From Kingdonia uniflora (Eukaryota; Streptophyta; Magnoliopsida; Ranunculales; Circaeasteraceae): DNA of 64,000 nt. Position 1 is the first letter of the stretch. Every line of letters begins with the position of its first letter. Shown here in pieces: positions 35,821 to 46,799 of this stretch. The stretch covers positions 1,364,001 through 1,428,000 of the forward strand of contig JACGCM010001161.1 in NCBI GenBank assembly GCA_014058105.1. The letters are read 5' to 3'. A model generated the notes under the pieces. That model saw nothing but the letters and a program-made list of their open reading frames with translations, had not been told where the DNA came from and made no database searches. Both the position numbers and the translations under genes were made by a program.

Positions 35821-38800
35821 ATGGATTTGTTGGGCGAAGACGGATTAGGTTACGATCTTGCTCGAAAACTCGAAACTTATGGAGTTTGGCGATCATGGTT
35901 AGGTGAATCGAATTACACAAACTTCAGACATTTTCTCTCGTCTCCATCGACATGGGAAACATTCATGAATTGTGATTCTTCCTCTTCTAAAACTAGGGCA
36001 CAAATTCATCTCCAACTTAGGGTTAGAGCACTATTGTTTGATAAAGCAAGTGTTTCTCTCTTCCTACAATCTTCTCCTGGTTCGGTATCAGTTTCAAAGC
36101 TCAATCCATCTTGTAAGATTTTTTTTATTTTATTTTAAATTTTGAGTTTGGTTTGAGATTTGTAGTATTGGGTCGATGATGGTTTGATTGTGTTGTTGTA
36201 GATTTGCAGCTGCGAGGGGATGATGTGTTTTTTTCGTTGGAGGATTTAAATTCAGTGCCATTAAAGGTTAGGTTTTAATGCAATGCTATGTAGATTGAAA
36301 TTGGAGTTGTTATTTTATTGCAATATAAATTAAACTCCATGTTTGAATGAATTTTAAAATTCGAGGTTAGTGATTATGGAGTATTTGACAACTACCAAAG
36401 TGACACTCTCATTTAGGCGAGGCTTGGTATACCGGAAATATTTGTGATTTGAAACATTTTCACCGATTTTGGTATGAGAGTGAAGCGTAGCTAATTCCAA
36501 TGGTTAGAAATTGTATAAATCAGCGGAATGTTTTCGATCACAAACATTTCTGGTATACCAAGCGGAGTTTTAGTGTTTGATGATCAAGTAAGACGAGTAA
36601 CTATGGTTCGAGGGATTAGTGTTTGTAAGTTGTAAGTGTTAGTGGTACCATTATCAGTCAAGATAGGATCTAACAATGTACGTCGCATGGGAACGAAAAT
36701 AGCCACTAGAGTTTAGTAAATTGGCTACTAATATGTATAAGCAACAAATATTTAAGCACAACTTCCTCGTTGTGTTTTTCTTTAATCTTTATTAGCTGAT
36801 GGACAATATGACTTGAGAACATGATACTGCACAACCACGTACTTGTCAACTCTGTCTAGAACAATTTTTGTTTATGCAAATTTGATTTGACAAGCAATGT
36901 TTTAATGTTGTGCAGGCTCAAACAAGGCCATCCTCGTCAAAATATGCTGAACCACAAGTTGAAAATGTATGCGAAAGACTCGGCAGTGATGCGTTTCCTG
37001 AAACATGGTATAAACAATTTATTGAGAAATATAAAGCAAGCAAAGCATTACCATTTGGCGAACGAGAACCACAAAACCGAACGTCTGAGGGAATGTCTAC
37101 ATACATTAAACTTATGGAAAGGCACAAGAGAAAACGACAGCCATTTACAGAGGATCAATATATTGGATTTGGCAACTCCAAATGGGAGAATGGATCCAAA
37201 CTGCATCAAACTTCCATTTCATATGGTAGTAACTCAGTTGATGATGAAACTTTTTTTCTTCCAGAAGTGATGTTTCGATCAAATTGCGTACCAGATAGTG
37301 CACTTATTCCTACAAATAGACTTGAAGATGATAAGAAAATGGAGTTTTATGGGATTCTGGACCGCTTACCTCACGCTATGAGTCGGAGTCCCGCAATGTT
37401 AGATAGATATGGTATTAGGCCTGAGTACCTCAAGATCGGGGCAGAAATAAATAAATATAAGGGGGGAAATGGACTTGAAGCAAATGTGAAAACGCTTGGA
37501 CAAGAACAAGCCTCAGCCATGTCTAAAAAAGTAATTGCACGTATGCTGTCTGACACTGGATTTGAATCTGCCACAGAAGTTCCAATGGAGGTCTTGTCTC
37601 AGTTTCTCAGCTCTCATATCTCTAAACTAGGAGGTATCTTGAAAGTCCTTACTGATAATTACAGAAAGCAGTTTTCAGCAATAGAAATACTCAAAATGTT
37701 CCTTCAAACAGTCGGATATAGGTGAGTTTATTTTTTATATTTCAATCATGCTAAAATTGCTCTACTTTTATTTTTTTCCTATGAATTAACTCTTACCCTT
37801 GAAAATACTTAAAAATATACAATCTCCGTGAAGTAAATTTTTACATTGAGGAAATAGTTTATTTGTTGGAATGGTCTTGCTGATATTCTTCCAAGAAATA
37901 TAAATATTTTCTTCTTTGATAAACACTGAATTTTTATTGATGAAACAAAGAAGATATAAACAACAAGATAGAAAGCGAAAAACTGGAAAAACAGATAAAC
38001 CATACTAAGACTAAAACCTGCTAGTTAAAATATTCTTCTAATGGACCATTACTAAAAGCAAAAAAACCCACCTATCATATCAATGGTCGTCTTGTCATTG
38101 CACCACCTTAAGATGGGAACTTTTATTTATATCATAAAATTATCCTTCCATCTTTCTTTGCTTTTGATTTTTCTTGGAGTTTTCTTAAGCCACAAATGCA
38201 GTTTGTATTTAGCACAATTTTTTTGCTTAATGTAACCTGTCTTGGTAGTAAGAACTGTAACAGGCTAGTATAGCAGCGAAATTGCATGTAGGTATGGGGT
38301 ATATTGCAGTTGAGCCCAACAGTTATTTTCAATTACACCAGATCTTGCATGTATCAAGGTCTCGACTGAATGTTATATCGCCTTATATTGCCCGTGTTTA
38401 AATTCTTTGTGTGGATCTGGTGCAATAAACTTTGTACTTTTGCATTTAATTTCTGAAGTTTCTCACTTCAACTTTTGACCAGTAATTTAGGGACTTTAGT
38501 AGCCCAGGTTAAAGATGGTACCAGAAAATTTTCACACCCTACACAACAGCAGCATCTACGGGGTCTTGAGACAGGCTTCCAGACACAACATCCGAACCCT
38601 AGTTTGCAAGCCCAGCAGGTAAGGCGACTCTTCTATTTCTCTTTTACTTCACTTACCTTTTTTATGCTTAATGTTGATCTCAGTCCTTATATCCTGAATT
38701 TCATTAAAAAAAACTATCTGTAACATTTATCAAATTCTGGCCATTTTTAGGGGACTTAATATTGTACTGCGTCCTTAGGGTCCAGTTCTAGTCTGTTGAA

Positions 38801-39988
38801 AGATGTCCTCAAAACAGTTTTTTTTTTTTTTTTTTTCCGAAGCTTTTTGGAGATACCCATAGTGAGTAAGTTGCTACTGGAGCCAACATGTGTTTTGCTA
38901 ATACGTCGGTGAGGGTGGCAGCTGCGCGCTATACTTCGGCCTAAACTGAGCTACTATTTCTGCCCCTTTATGTTGTAGGTTCGTTTTTTCTTACCCCCCT
39001 ACGGGCTCAATAATGTGTTACTGCTCTTCTCCCATCAATAGTTTTTGAAGGATTTAAGATAATCCTATACCTCCTTTTTGTTAGGGTGTATATAAATAGA
39101 CTACGACATGCCTTAAGTATATCTGTTTTACCTTTTCAGCCGTCACAGTATCTTTTACTATTGAAACTGCCTTCTGCTAGACCTAGACCTATGAAACATA
39201 CTATTGAATCCGTCACTCTCTTATTTTTGTGACTTTTCCATTATTTTTCTGCTGTCTGAAATGATCTTTTCCTAATAACAGTTTCCCCTTTTCCTTCCTG
39301 GTTACCCTACAGATTCCTAGACAGATTCATTCACCGATGCAGATGGCCCATCCCCAGAATCTGGCATTCCAGAGGCAACAACAGCAACAGCAACAACAAC
39401 AACCGCAACAACTGCAACTACAGCAACAACAACAACAACAACCTCAACAACTGCAACTGCAGCAGCAACAAAGACAGCAACAAGCGCAACAACTGCAACT
39501 GCAACAACAGAAACAATTGCAGCTTCAAATGCAACAACAAGAGTGGGATAGAATGCGGAAAAGATATGCCCCACCAACTCGGCCCATGTTGCAGGTTAAG
39601 GTTGAGAACACGTCAGAATTGTCAATCGACAGTAATACCCTAGCCCCCATTAGTAATAGACAGTCCCAAATGCAGTTTAGACAACAACAAGTTGCTGCTA
39701 CTATGGCGAGCGTCCATCCTCAATCAAGTCACCAATTCAGACAACTGTCACCTCTTCAAACACAGTAAGACTTGATTATAATAAAATCTTTTTTTGTTAA
39801 AAATTTACTGGAAGCTTAGGTTGGTGATCTATCTAATGCTAAAGTCCTTAGTTTTCTCCATCTGCAGGAACTCAGGCTCTGTACGAGCTCCACCTGTAAA
39901 AGTAGAAGGCTTTCAGGAATTGATGGGTGGGGATACAACAACGAAGCACGATTCCGAGGAAAACAAGCTAACTTCGCCTTCTAAATAG
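35821..39988 (+). CDS. Q-rich nuclear protein with probable histone-fold (bromodomain-associated) domain
   Basis: Six exons: 35821-36112, 36202-36266, 36916-37721, 38483-38618, 39313-39764, 39868-39988; 623 residues. The start is the first ATG, MDLLGEDGLGYDLARKLE; an upstream in-frame GTG is ignored. The N-terminal 120 residues read as a compact domain (YGVWRSWLGESNYTNFRHFL). Residues 322-387 (SKKVIARMLSDTGFESATEV ... ILKMFLQTVGY) have the length and pattern of the bromodomain-associated histone fold found in TAF and SPT7-like SAGA/TFIID subunits. Residues about 454-518 are a poly-Q tract interrupted by L and P. This suggests a transcription co-activator subunit; the exact family and symbol are not certain. 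An intron in the 3' UTR (donor at about 39992, acceptor before 40391) is plausible. Confidence 0.85.
36420..36575. mobile_element. MITE / stem-loop in intron 2 of the histone-fold gene
   Basis: The left arm ggcttggtataccggaaata (36421 on) and the right arm, read on the other strand, cgcttggtataccagaaatg pair over about 38 bases up to aaacatt, with about 76 bases between the arms. The size (about 155 bp) and ends resemble hAT-type MITEs. The target duplication is not clear. Confidence 0.55.
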
Positions 39989-41100
39989 ATAGGTACCCTT
40001 TCTTTAATATATTTATTCCCATGAAGTTAGTATTTTCTCTTAGGGGATAATATGTACACCCTTTAAATAACCAGCAAGTTTTCCTTAGTTACCCATTCTT
40101 GTAGTTCCCTTATTATTACTTTAGTTATTATTTAATCCCGTCATTTCTTTCTTTTTAAACCAAGAAGTAAATAAAGAAATCTTGTTTCTCTTGATGTCTT
40201 CTAAATTTCGAAACATAAACAAAATGGAAGGCTTACTGAGAAATTAGGAAAATGCTATTGTGCTTACGAAAGAAGTTAGTGTAGTAGCACGAAATTGTGT
40301 GAAACTTGCCCTTATTCAGGATCTGCTTAGATACTTGAAATAAGCCATAAATCGAGTAAGTTAATACTAAACATGTTTTATTTTGTACAGCTGAGAAACA
40401 TGTAATGACGGCAATGTTATGAAAGAGATGATTACAAACAATTCCAGAATAGCTTAATCAACTTCTGAACAAGCTAAAAAGTCGCGGGGAATATGGGGAA
40501 CAGGAGGTATAGAAATTTGTTTCTGAAGTTATGGGGTACATAGAGGATTTACAACGTTTGGGTCCATGCAACTGTTCTAATAAAGGTCGTAGTTGTATCT
40601 CATATGATTTGTTGTCTTTAGAGAATTAACTGTAATCACAAAAACAAGTGTTATTGTAACTTTGTCACTGTAAATCCTATACGATCCCTGAAAAGGTTTT
40701 TATTGATCCTGATCAAAGTTAACACCTAGATCAGTTGCTATGGTACTTAATGCAAGAAGAATATTCTTGTCGGTCGTTCAGATTATTTTATGAACATTGA
40801 GGACCTACAACAGTTAAATGAATCAAGATGACAACATCAACTCTAATCTGTCCTAATATCTCCATGAAAAACATTTGAAATTATTATCAGTTTCTTCGCT
40901 AAATACCTTGAACGTCTTTGGTTATGCTGTTTAACAATGAACAACAAGGCTCTGAAATGTCGTTTTTATCGTTTGTAATGAAAACCTGGAAATATCTAAA
41001 CGTTGCCGAATGCGGGCCTATTTCCATGATGTTTGTGGTTTTCGGTAACTGACGGACTTAGGTACGTCGATTATTTGCAACTAATGTAAAGCTCTGAAAT
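39989..41100. other. 3' UTR and intergenic DNA between the histone-fold and YbeY genes
   Basis: Both genes point right. The first 600 bases probably include a spliced 3' UTR. No other gene. A (GA)n tract at 41102-41124 precedes the next start codon. Confidence 0.45.
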
Positions 41101-41101
41101 C

Positions 41102-41134
41102 AGAGAGAGAGAGAGAGAGAGAGATAGAGAGAGT
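41102..41134 (+). repeat. GA microsatellite in the leader of the YbeY-HAD gene
   Basis: About 15 GA dinucleotides, with one interruption, 20-50 bases upstream of the first ATG. GA/CT tracts in 5' leaders are common in plants and can bind BBR/BPC proteins (inference). Confidence 0.6.
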
Positions 41135-41153
41135 TTGGTGTAAACACAGGCTC

Positions 41154-44100
41154 ATGCTTCTCTCTCGTCTCTCTTCTCCAACAATGGCGCGAATCATCAC
41201 TCGCGCGATTCCTTTCACCTTCACACCATCATCATCTTCTCTCACCAAAACCTCCCTCTCTGCAAATCTCCTCGTTATCTCCTCTTCAACGTCTTCTTCA
41301 ATCTTCAATCGAAAGTTTCACATTTCGTGCAAAGATGATAAACAAACACAACGCTCCTCTAGTAGTAGTAGTAGTACTAGTGGAAAACCTTTTGGGGGAG
41401 CGATTTATAATTCTCAAAGAGGTATTCGCAATTCGAGGCTTCGAAAAGCTAAGAAGAAGGAGTTGGAGCTCGCTGTCAGAATTTGTATTGAAGAAGAACT
41501 CCCTGATGATCCTGAAATCATGGTAAAAAAATTGAACTTTTTGAATTAGTTTCGAATAGTGTTGTTTGAGAATTTGGGGTTTTTGTTTAGTCTCCATTAA
41601 AGAATTTTAAGTAGCTTTATAAATTGTAATAAAAATGTTATCTTTACTTGCAAAACAAGAATGTCTTTTTTAAAACTCTCTGAAATGCTTTAAATTGTAA
41701 TAAAAATGTCATCTTTACTTGCAAAAAAGATGAAGAAGAAATGTATATAATGTTATATTCTAATGTTGTTTAACATTAGCAAGTACAAATTGGATTCAGA
41801 ACTTTCCTGAACTTTATTTTTGCTGTAGACGTAGATTACTGTATTTCAATTACTAAATGTTTATGTTTGCGAATTGGTGCAGAGTATTGCAGAAGTACTT
41901 CGTCTAAATGTACCAACGGCAATGAAGCTGGCATTCGACGGACTAAAGGGTTCTACTTATAAGACTAGAGACACTGCGATAGAAGATGTTGGTGGGTTTG
42001 AAAGTGTGGAATTATCTTTACTTATTTGTAATGATGATTTTATTCGGAAGCTGAATAAAGATTGGAGGGATGAAGACCATGCTACCGATGTTCTTTCTAT
42101 GTCGCAACACATTCCTGGACTTGAGCTTCCAATTGTAAGAACTTTTTTACGAAAGAAGTTATTTGGTTTTGCAATATATACCTGCATGTAGAATAATAAG
42201 AAATACCCACTTTTTTTTGTTAACGAAATCACAAAAAAACTGAATAGCCCCCCTACTTTTGGATATTGTCAAAATGTGGTGTTTCTCTTGAGATATCCCC
42301 CTCATGCTGGGAATATTGTCAAAATGACTGTCGAGGGTATTTAAAGGATTTTGATAATACTTGCGTTGATAACTCCTGTTTCTTAGTTGGAAATGTATTT
42401 CATGATTGTTCGCTTCTTTTTCTTGTGTAGACAGTTAACACTTGTCTCTTGCTTTCGCAGCTTATGTTGGGTGATGTTGTGATCTCTGTTGAGACGGCTG
42501 CAAGACAGGCAGAGGAGAGAGGACATACTCTTATTGACGAGATTCGCATTCTCATGGTTGGTTAAATAAATACATTTTATACTTCAAATGCTTACAAATT
42601 CTTTGCTTAAGTGAACTGAAGTTGCGTCATACGCAAGCTTAATTTCAAATATGAAACACCTTTAGCTCATCTGGTTTCTGAGCAGTAGCGGTTACCCGAT
42701 GTGGGAGGTGATGGGTTCAATTAGTGTATTTCGGCTGACAGGTTTAAACCCTTAAAAGCTTGAAATGGGGGCAAACTCGAGAATATAATGGGCGTGTGGG
42801 ACCACAGTGGTTACACTAGCTCTAGGCATGAGTTACTATTTGTTCTTTGTTTCAGCTCCGGTTAGTTGCATACGGTCATACATAGTGTAGCGAAGAAACA
42901 AAATTGAAATGCCACGAAGAAGTTAAAAATTTAGAACCTGATTACTGCTAAATCTGCTCTAAATCATGTGTAAATTTTTTTGGTAGGATTTGCATGTAAC
43001 TTATAATGATTGTTGTCATGCTGCAGATTCATGGATTGCTACATCTTTTAGGATTCGATCATGAAATTAGTGAAGAGGCCGAAACAGAGATGGAGTCGGA
43101 GGAGGAGCACCTTTTGAGAAGTCTTGGATGGAAAGGAAAAGGATTAATCCAATGTGCTATTGATGCTGCGGACAATGGAAGTTCAAAGCCTCAAAATTCA
43201 GATGGTAACTTTCACTTTATATCTCTAAAATTACTGGGAGATGCTTCACCTACACTTTTAGTTGTTTTGTTATATGCCTTTGTGTAGTTACATTTACATT
43301 TACGAGAGATAGCCGCTTCCACGTCAACACGTGATGAATATCATAATATGGTACATGCAGGGTATATTTAGAAATAACCTCAAAACATAGGAATATCTCC
43401 AAATAGCTTATACATGTATTATATTTACAGCTTTGTCTTCTTTTTTTGCTTTTTCACTTCCACTGCATGTTATGAAATCACTTGATGGGTAATATGTTAT
43501 AAATAAACTAGCAGTTTGTGGTTTCCTATAGGTGAGATCAGTGAGACATCAAAGACCAGGAAGAAAGAAGGCAGCTTGCGATTTTATAACCCAAAATTCA
43601 GCTATATATTCTGTGATATGGATGGTGAGCTTAGACAGAAGATGATATTTAATGTTTTTGAAATTTTTCTTTAGCTTATAAGACTTTCTTATCTAAATTT
43701 AGGTACACTGTTGAACAGCAAAAGCCAAATTTCCGCTACAACTGCAGCTGCATTACGAGAGGCCATGTCAAGAGGAGTAAAGGTGGTAATAGCCACTGGA
43801 AAGGTGAGGAAATGAAATAATCATTTGAAACATGCTCCAACCTTAATTTTGACTGCATATAGTACCCTGAACTTTTGAAATGCCAAAATTATTATTATTT
43901 GGCAAGGACAATCTAATGAACCAGTTTTGATTATTGCGGTAGTTGAACATGCTCCAGATACCTCACTTTTGTGTATCATTTTGGAAACAGGCGCGTCCTG
44001 CCGTTGTGACAGCTTTGAGGGCAGTAGATTTAGCTGGAAAAGATGGTGTTGTCTCGGAATTTTCACCTGGGGTTTTCTTACAGGTTTATCTGCTGTTCCA

Positions 44101-45977
44101 TTATTAACTTGTTACATTATACCCTCTCAATATATATTTTTTGTTACATTTAGATATCATATGACTGAAGATTGTCTCAACTTGACCTACACAAACTCTG
44201 TTCTCTCTCTCTCTCCCTCCCATATGATACTAACTTGAATCTTAGTAATGCCATAAGAGCTTTGTTGTGTGATGTAATAGACACATTGACTAGTAAAGGA
44301 GTAGTCCAATAAACATAGACTTATAGTTTATCGGTATACCTTATGCGGCCTTGTATAATTCTGCTGCCACCTTTCTTTCTAAAATAATAAAGTCTATGTC
44401 CTTATAAAAGAATGCTCGTCGTTTTGATATTGTACTGCTTTATATGGTGCTGATTTCATTTCAGCATAGCTTACATTTTGAGTATGTTATCCCTTATTGT
44501 CAAGTATGTTTTTAAATTGCAGGGATTGCTTGTTTACGGCACACAAGGTCGGGAGATTTGTAAAATAAATTTAGACCCAAACATTTGCCGAGAGGTAATG
44601 TTATTTGTATTCTAGATGCCAAGTGATTATTATAATGCAATATTTAAGTACAATCTTTGGCGTTGACCCCATTTGTACCATTATAACCGTTGTAGATTTA
44701 ATACTGGATGAATCTGTAAGGTGCTGTTCGACTAAATTTTCTTGCTTAGTCTCCTGGAGCTGGATTTGACTGCAATGTCTACTTTAATAATCTTGGAGAA
44801 GGAAAAATATAGTTATTAATGCGAAAACAGTTTTAAACTGTGGCAATGATTTTAATTATTGCAATTAACTTCTGAAAGTGTGTTTCCTTGTCCTGTGATA
44901 TCTACAAAAGCCTTAATTGGTACATTTGCTTTTGCTCTATAATTATGAATATGAACCTCCTCCATGCACATCAAATTTGCAAGTGTGAGACTTATATTAT
45001 TGAACTATTCCTCCATTATAAATTGCAGGCATTTATGTACTCTTTGGAGCACAAAGTTGCTCTTGTTGCTTTTAGTCAGGATCGGTGCCTGACACTATTT
45101 GAGCACCCTCTGATTGACTCACTTCATACCATATTTCACGAGCCAAAGGTGCGTAAATTTTATACATATATAAGTTTGATGAGTGCCTTCTGCATTAGTT
45201 TGAATTTTGATTTTATCTGCAGGCAGAAGTCATGTCTTCAGTTGAGCACCTTTTAGCTGCTGCTGAAGTACAGGTATGTTGTTGTCGAGCGTAGATGGCA
45301 TTACATGGAAGCATATTCAATTGTTGTTATACTACATCTTTTCTAAATAAGAATAATTGATCTTCAATAAGTTTGTATTTGGTTATATTCTTGATGATAT
45401 ATTGTTTGGACTTCAAGAAATTGCTGTTCTTTGACACTGCTGAAGAAGTAGCTGCTACACTGCGGCCATACTGGACAGAGGTGACAAAAGGGCGTGCTGG
45501 TGTTGTCCAAGCTATGCCCGATATGCTTGAAATCATTCCTGCCGGCACTTCAAAAGGAAGTGGGGTAAAAATGCTGCTGGAACATTTTGGTGCTACTGCC
45601 AACGAGGTACTAACAAATAATTTTTCTTTTTGTAATGTCTATTTCCTTAATACCGTCTTGTATTATGTTCTCATATTTTTTGCTGGGTATGATAAGTTTT
45701 TATCAGTGTTAGGGTTAATGGGAATGATGGTATATCATTTTCTTACCTTTAACTCATTCAAAACTCATTTTTTGGGGTGATATATCTGACCCTTTGTATT
45801 GATAAATAGATAATGGCTATTGGAGATGGCGAAAATGACATAGAGATGCTTGAGCTGGCTGCTCTAGGGGTTGCTCTCAGTAATGGAGCAGAGAAGACAA
45901 AGGCTGTGGCCAATGTGATTGGCTTGAGCAATGACGAAGATGGTGTAGCTGATGCCATCTACCGATATGCATTCTAA
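41154..45977 (+). CDS. YBEY: Chloroplast YbeY endoribonuclease fused to a Cof-type HAD phosphatase
   Basis: Twelve exons: 41154-41522, 41883-42134, 42461-42556, 43027-43204, 43532-43624, 43703-43803, 43991-44083, 44523-44594, 45029-45148, 45223-45273, 45418-45606, 45810-45977. 593 residues from 41154, or 583 from the ATG at 41184, which gives MARIITRAIPF and is equally likely. The Ser-rich, basic N-terminus looks like a plastid transit peptide. YbeY domain, about residues 120-280: the metal site HGLLHLLGFDH has all three His (241, 245, 251). HAD domain, about 320-593: motif I CDMDGTLLN (D327, D329), motif II VVIATGK, motif IV GDGENDIEM (543-551). Arabidopsis At2g25870 has this same fusion and is required for plastid rRNA maturation. 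The role of the HAD part is unknown. Confidence 0.93.
42655..42800 (+). repeat. tRNA-derived SINE candidate in intron 3 of the YbeY-HAD gene
   Basis: tttagctcatctggt (A-box-like) is followed after about 36 bases by gatgggttcaattag (B-box-like), then a body with cttgaaatggggg. Spacing fits a polymerase III promoter as in Au-type plant SINEs. No tail or target duplication was confirmed. Confidence 0.45.
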
Positions 45978-46622
45978 CATCCAAGTTTACCAATGCAATC
46001 ATATGATTTTTTTCCCGTTTTAGAGGGGAGAGATTTATAACCTTGACAACAGAAGAAAATTGCTCTATTTTCCATTTCTTTTGGTACAACTGCCATACAA
46101 GTTCTTCTGGGGTGTATCACTTCGTTATAGCTCAAGTATTTTTTGCCTGATGTAAAAATAAACTATAGCTGATTGGTGCTGTCATTTATTAATTTATTCA
46201 CTTTTTTGGCTATCATTTGGCTCCCATTTTTCTGTAAGAATGGAAACTTAGTCAAGGAACTAATACGACCTGGAAATTAATTGTTAACCAACGATGAAGT
46301 CTTTGATTTACTTAATCTGTACAGAAGCAATTGAGTACGCTGTAACTATTTTCTATTTTTCTGTAAGCGACCATCTGTTCAACATGGCATAGTAGTTAAT
46401 TTTCGGTAATCAGGAAGAAGTCAATTTTTTTTATAAACTGAAGAGTTAGGCGCCTTATCAGACAGACAATGTGTGCCTTACAGCCTCTTAAAATGGCACC
46501 TATAATACTTCTTAGTATAGACAGGAAAATAAGCAATGTGGGCACAATAATGGTGATATGCACATGCACATCTACGGTCGTTTGCAGCTCCATCCCATAG
46601 TATTCCCATAGTATGCTGGTGG
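45978..46622. other. 3' UTR of the YbeY-HAD gene and intergenic DNA
   Basis: The gene's 3' UTR probably ends near 46190 (gtaaaaataaactatagc). Nothing else recognised. Confidence 0.4.
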
Positions 46623-46632
46623 TATATATATA
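46623..46632 (+). promoter_or_regulatory. TATA box of the KH-domain gene
   Basis: TATATATATA, 168 bases before the ATG at 46800. Between them lies a pyrimidine-rich stretch and a (GA)n tract (46767-46789), a common arrangement in plant leaders. Confidence 0.5.
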
Positions 46633-46799
46633 GTGGTAAAATTTAGGGGTGAAGTGAAGTAAGTAGTGGTAAAAAATTGCCTCATCACAATTTCAAACAT
46701 TACTCTTGATGTATTTTTAAAACAAAGAGCTCCTTCATCTCTTCTACTTCTTCTGCAACTTTGTTTGAGAGAGAGAGAGAGAGAGAGAGTGTAATTATT

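Noticed and set aside
39317..39577. Val/Ala-rich minus-strand frame of 86 codons
   Set aside because: Antisense shadow of the poly-Q tract of the histone-fold gene.
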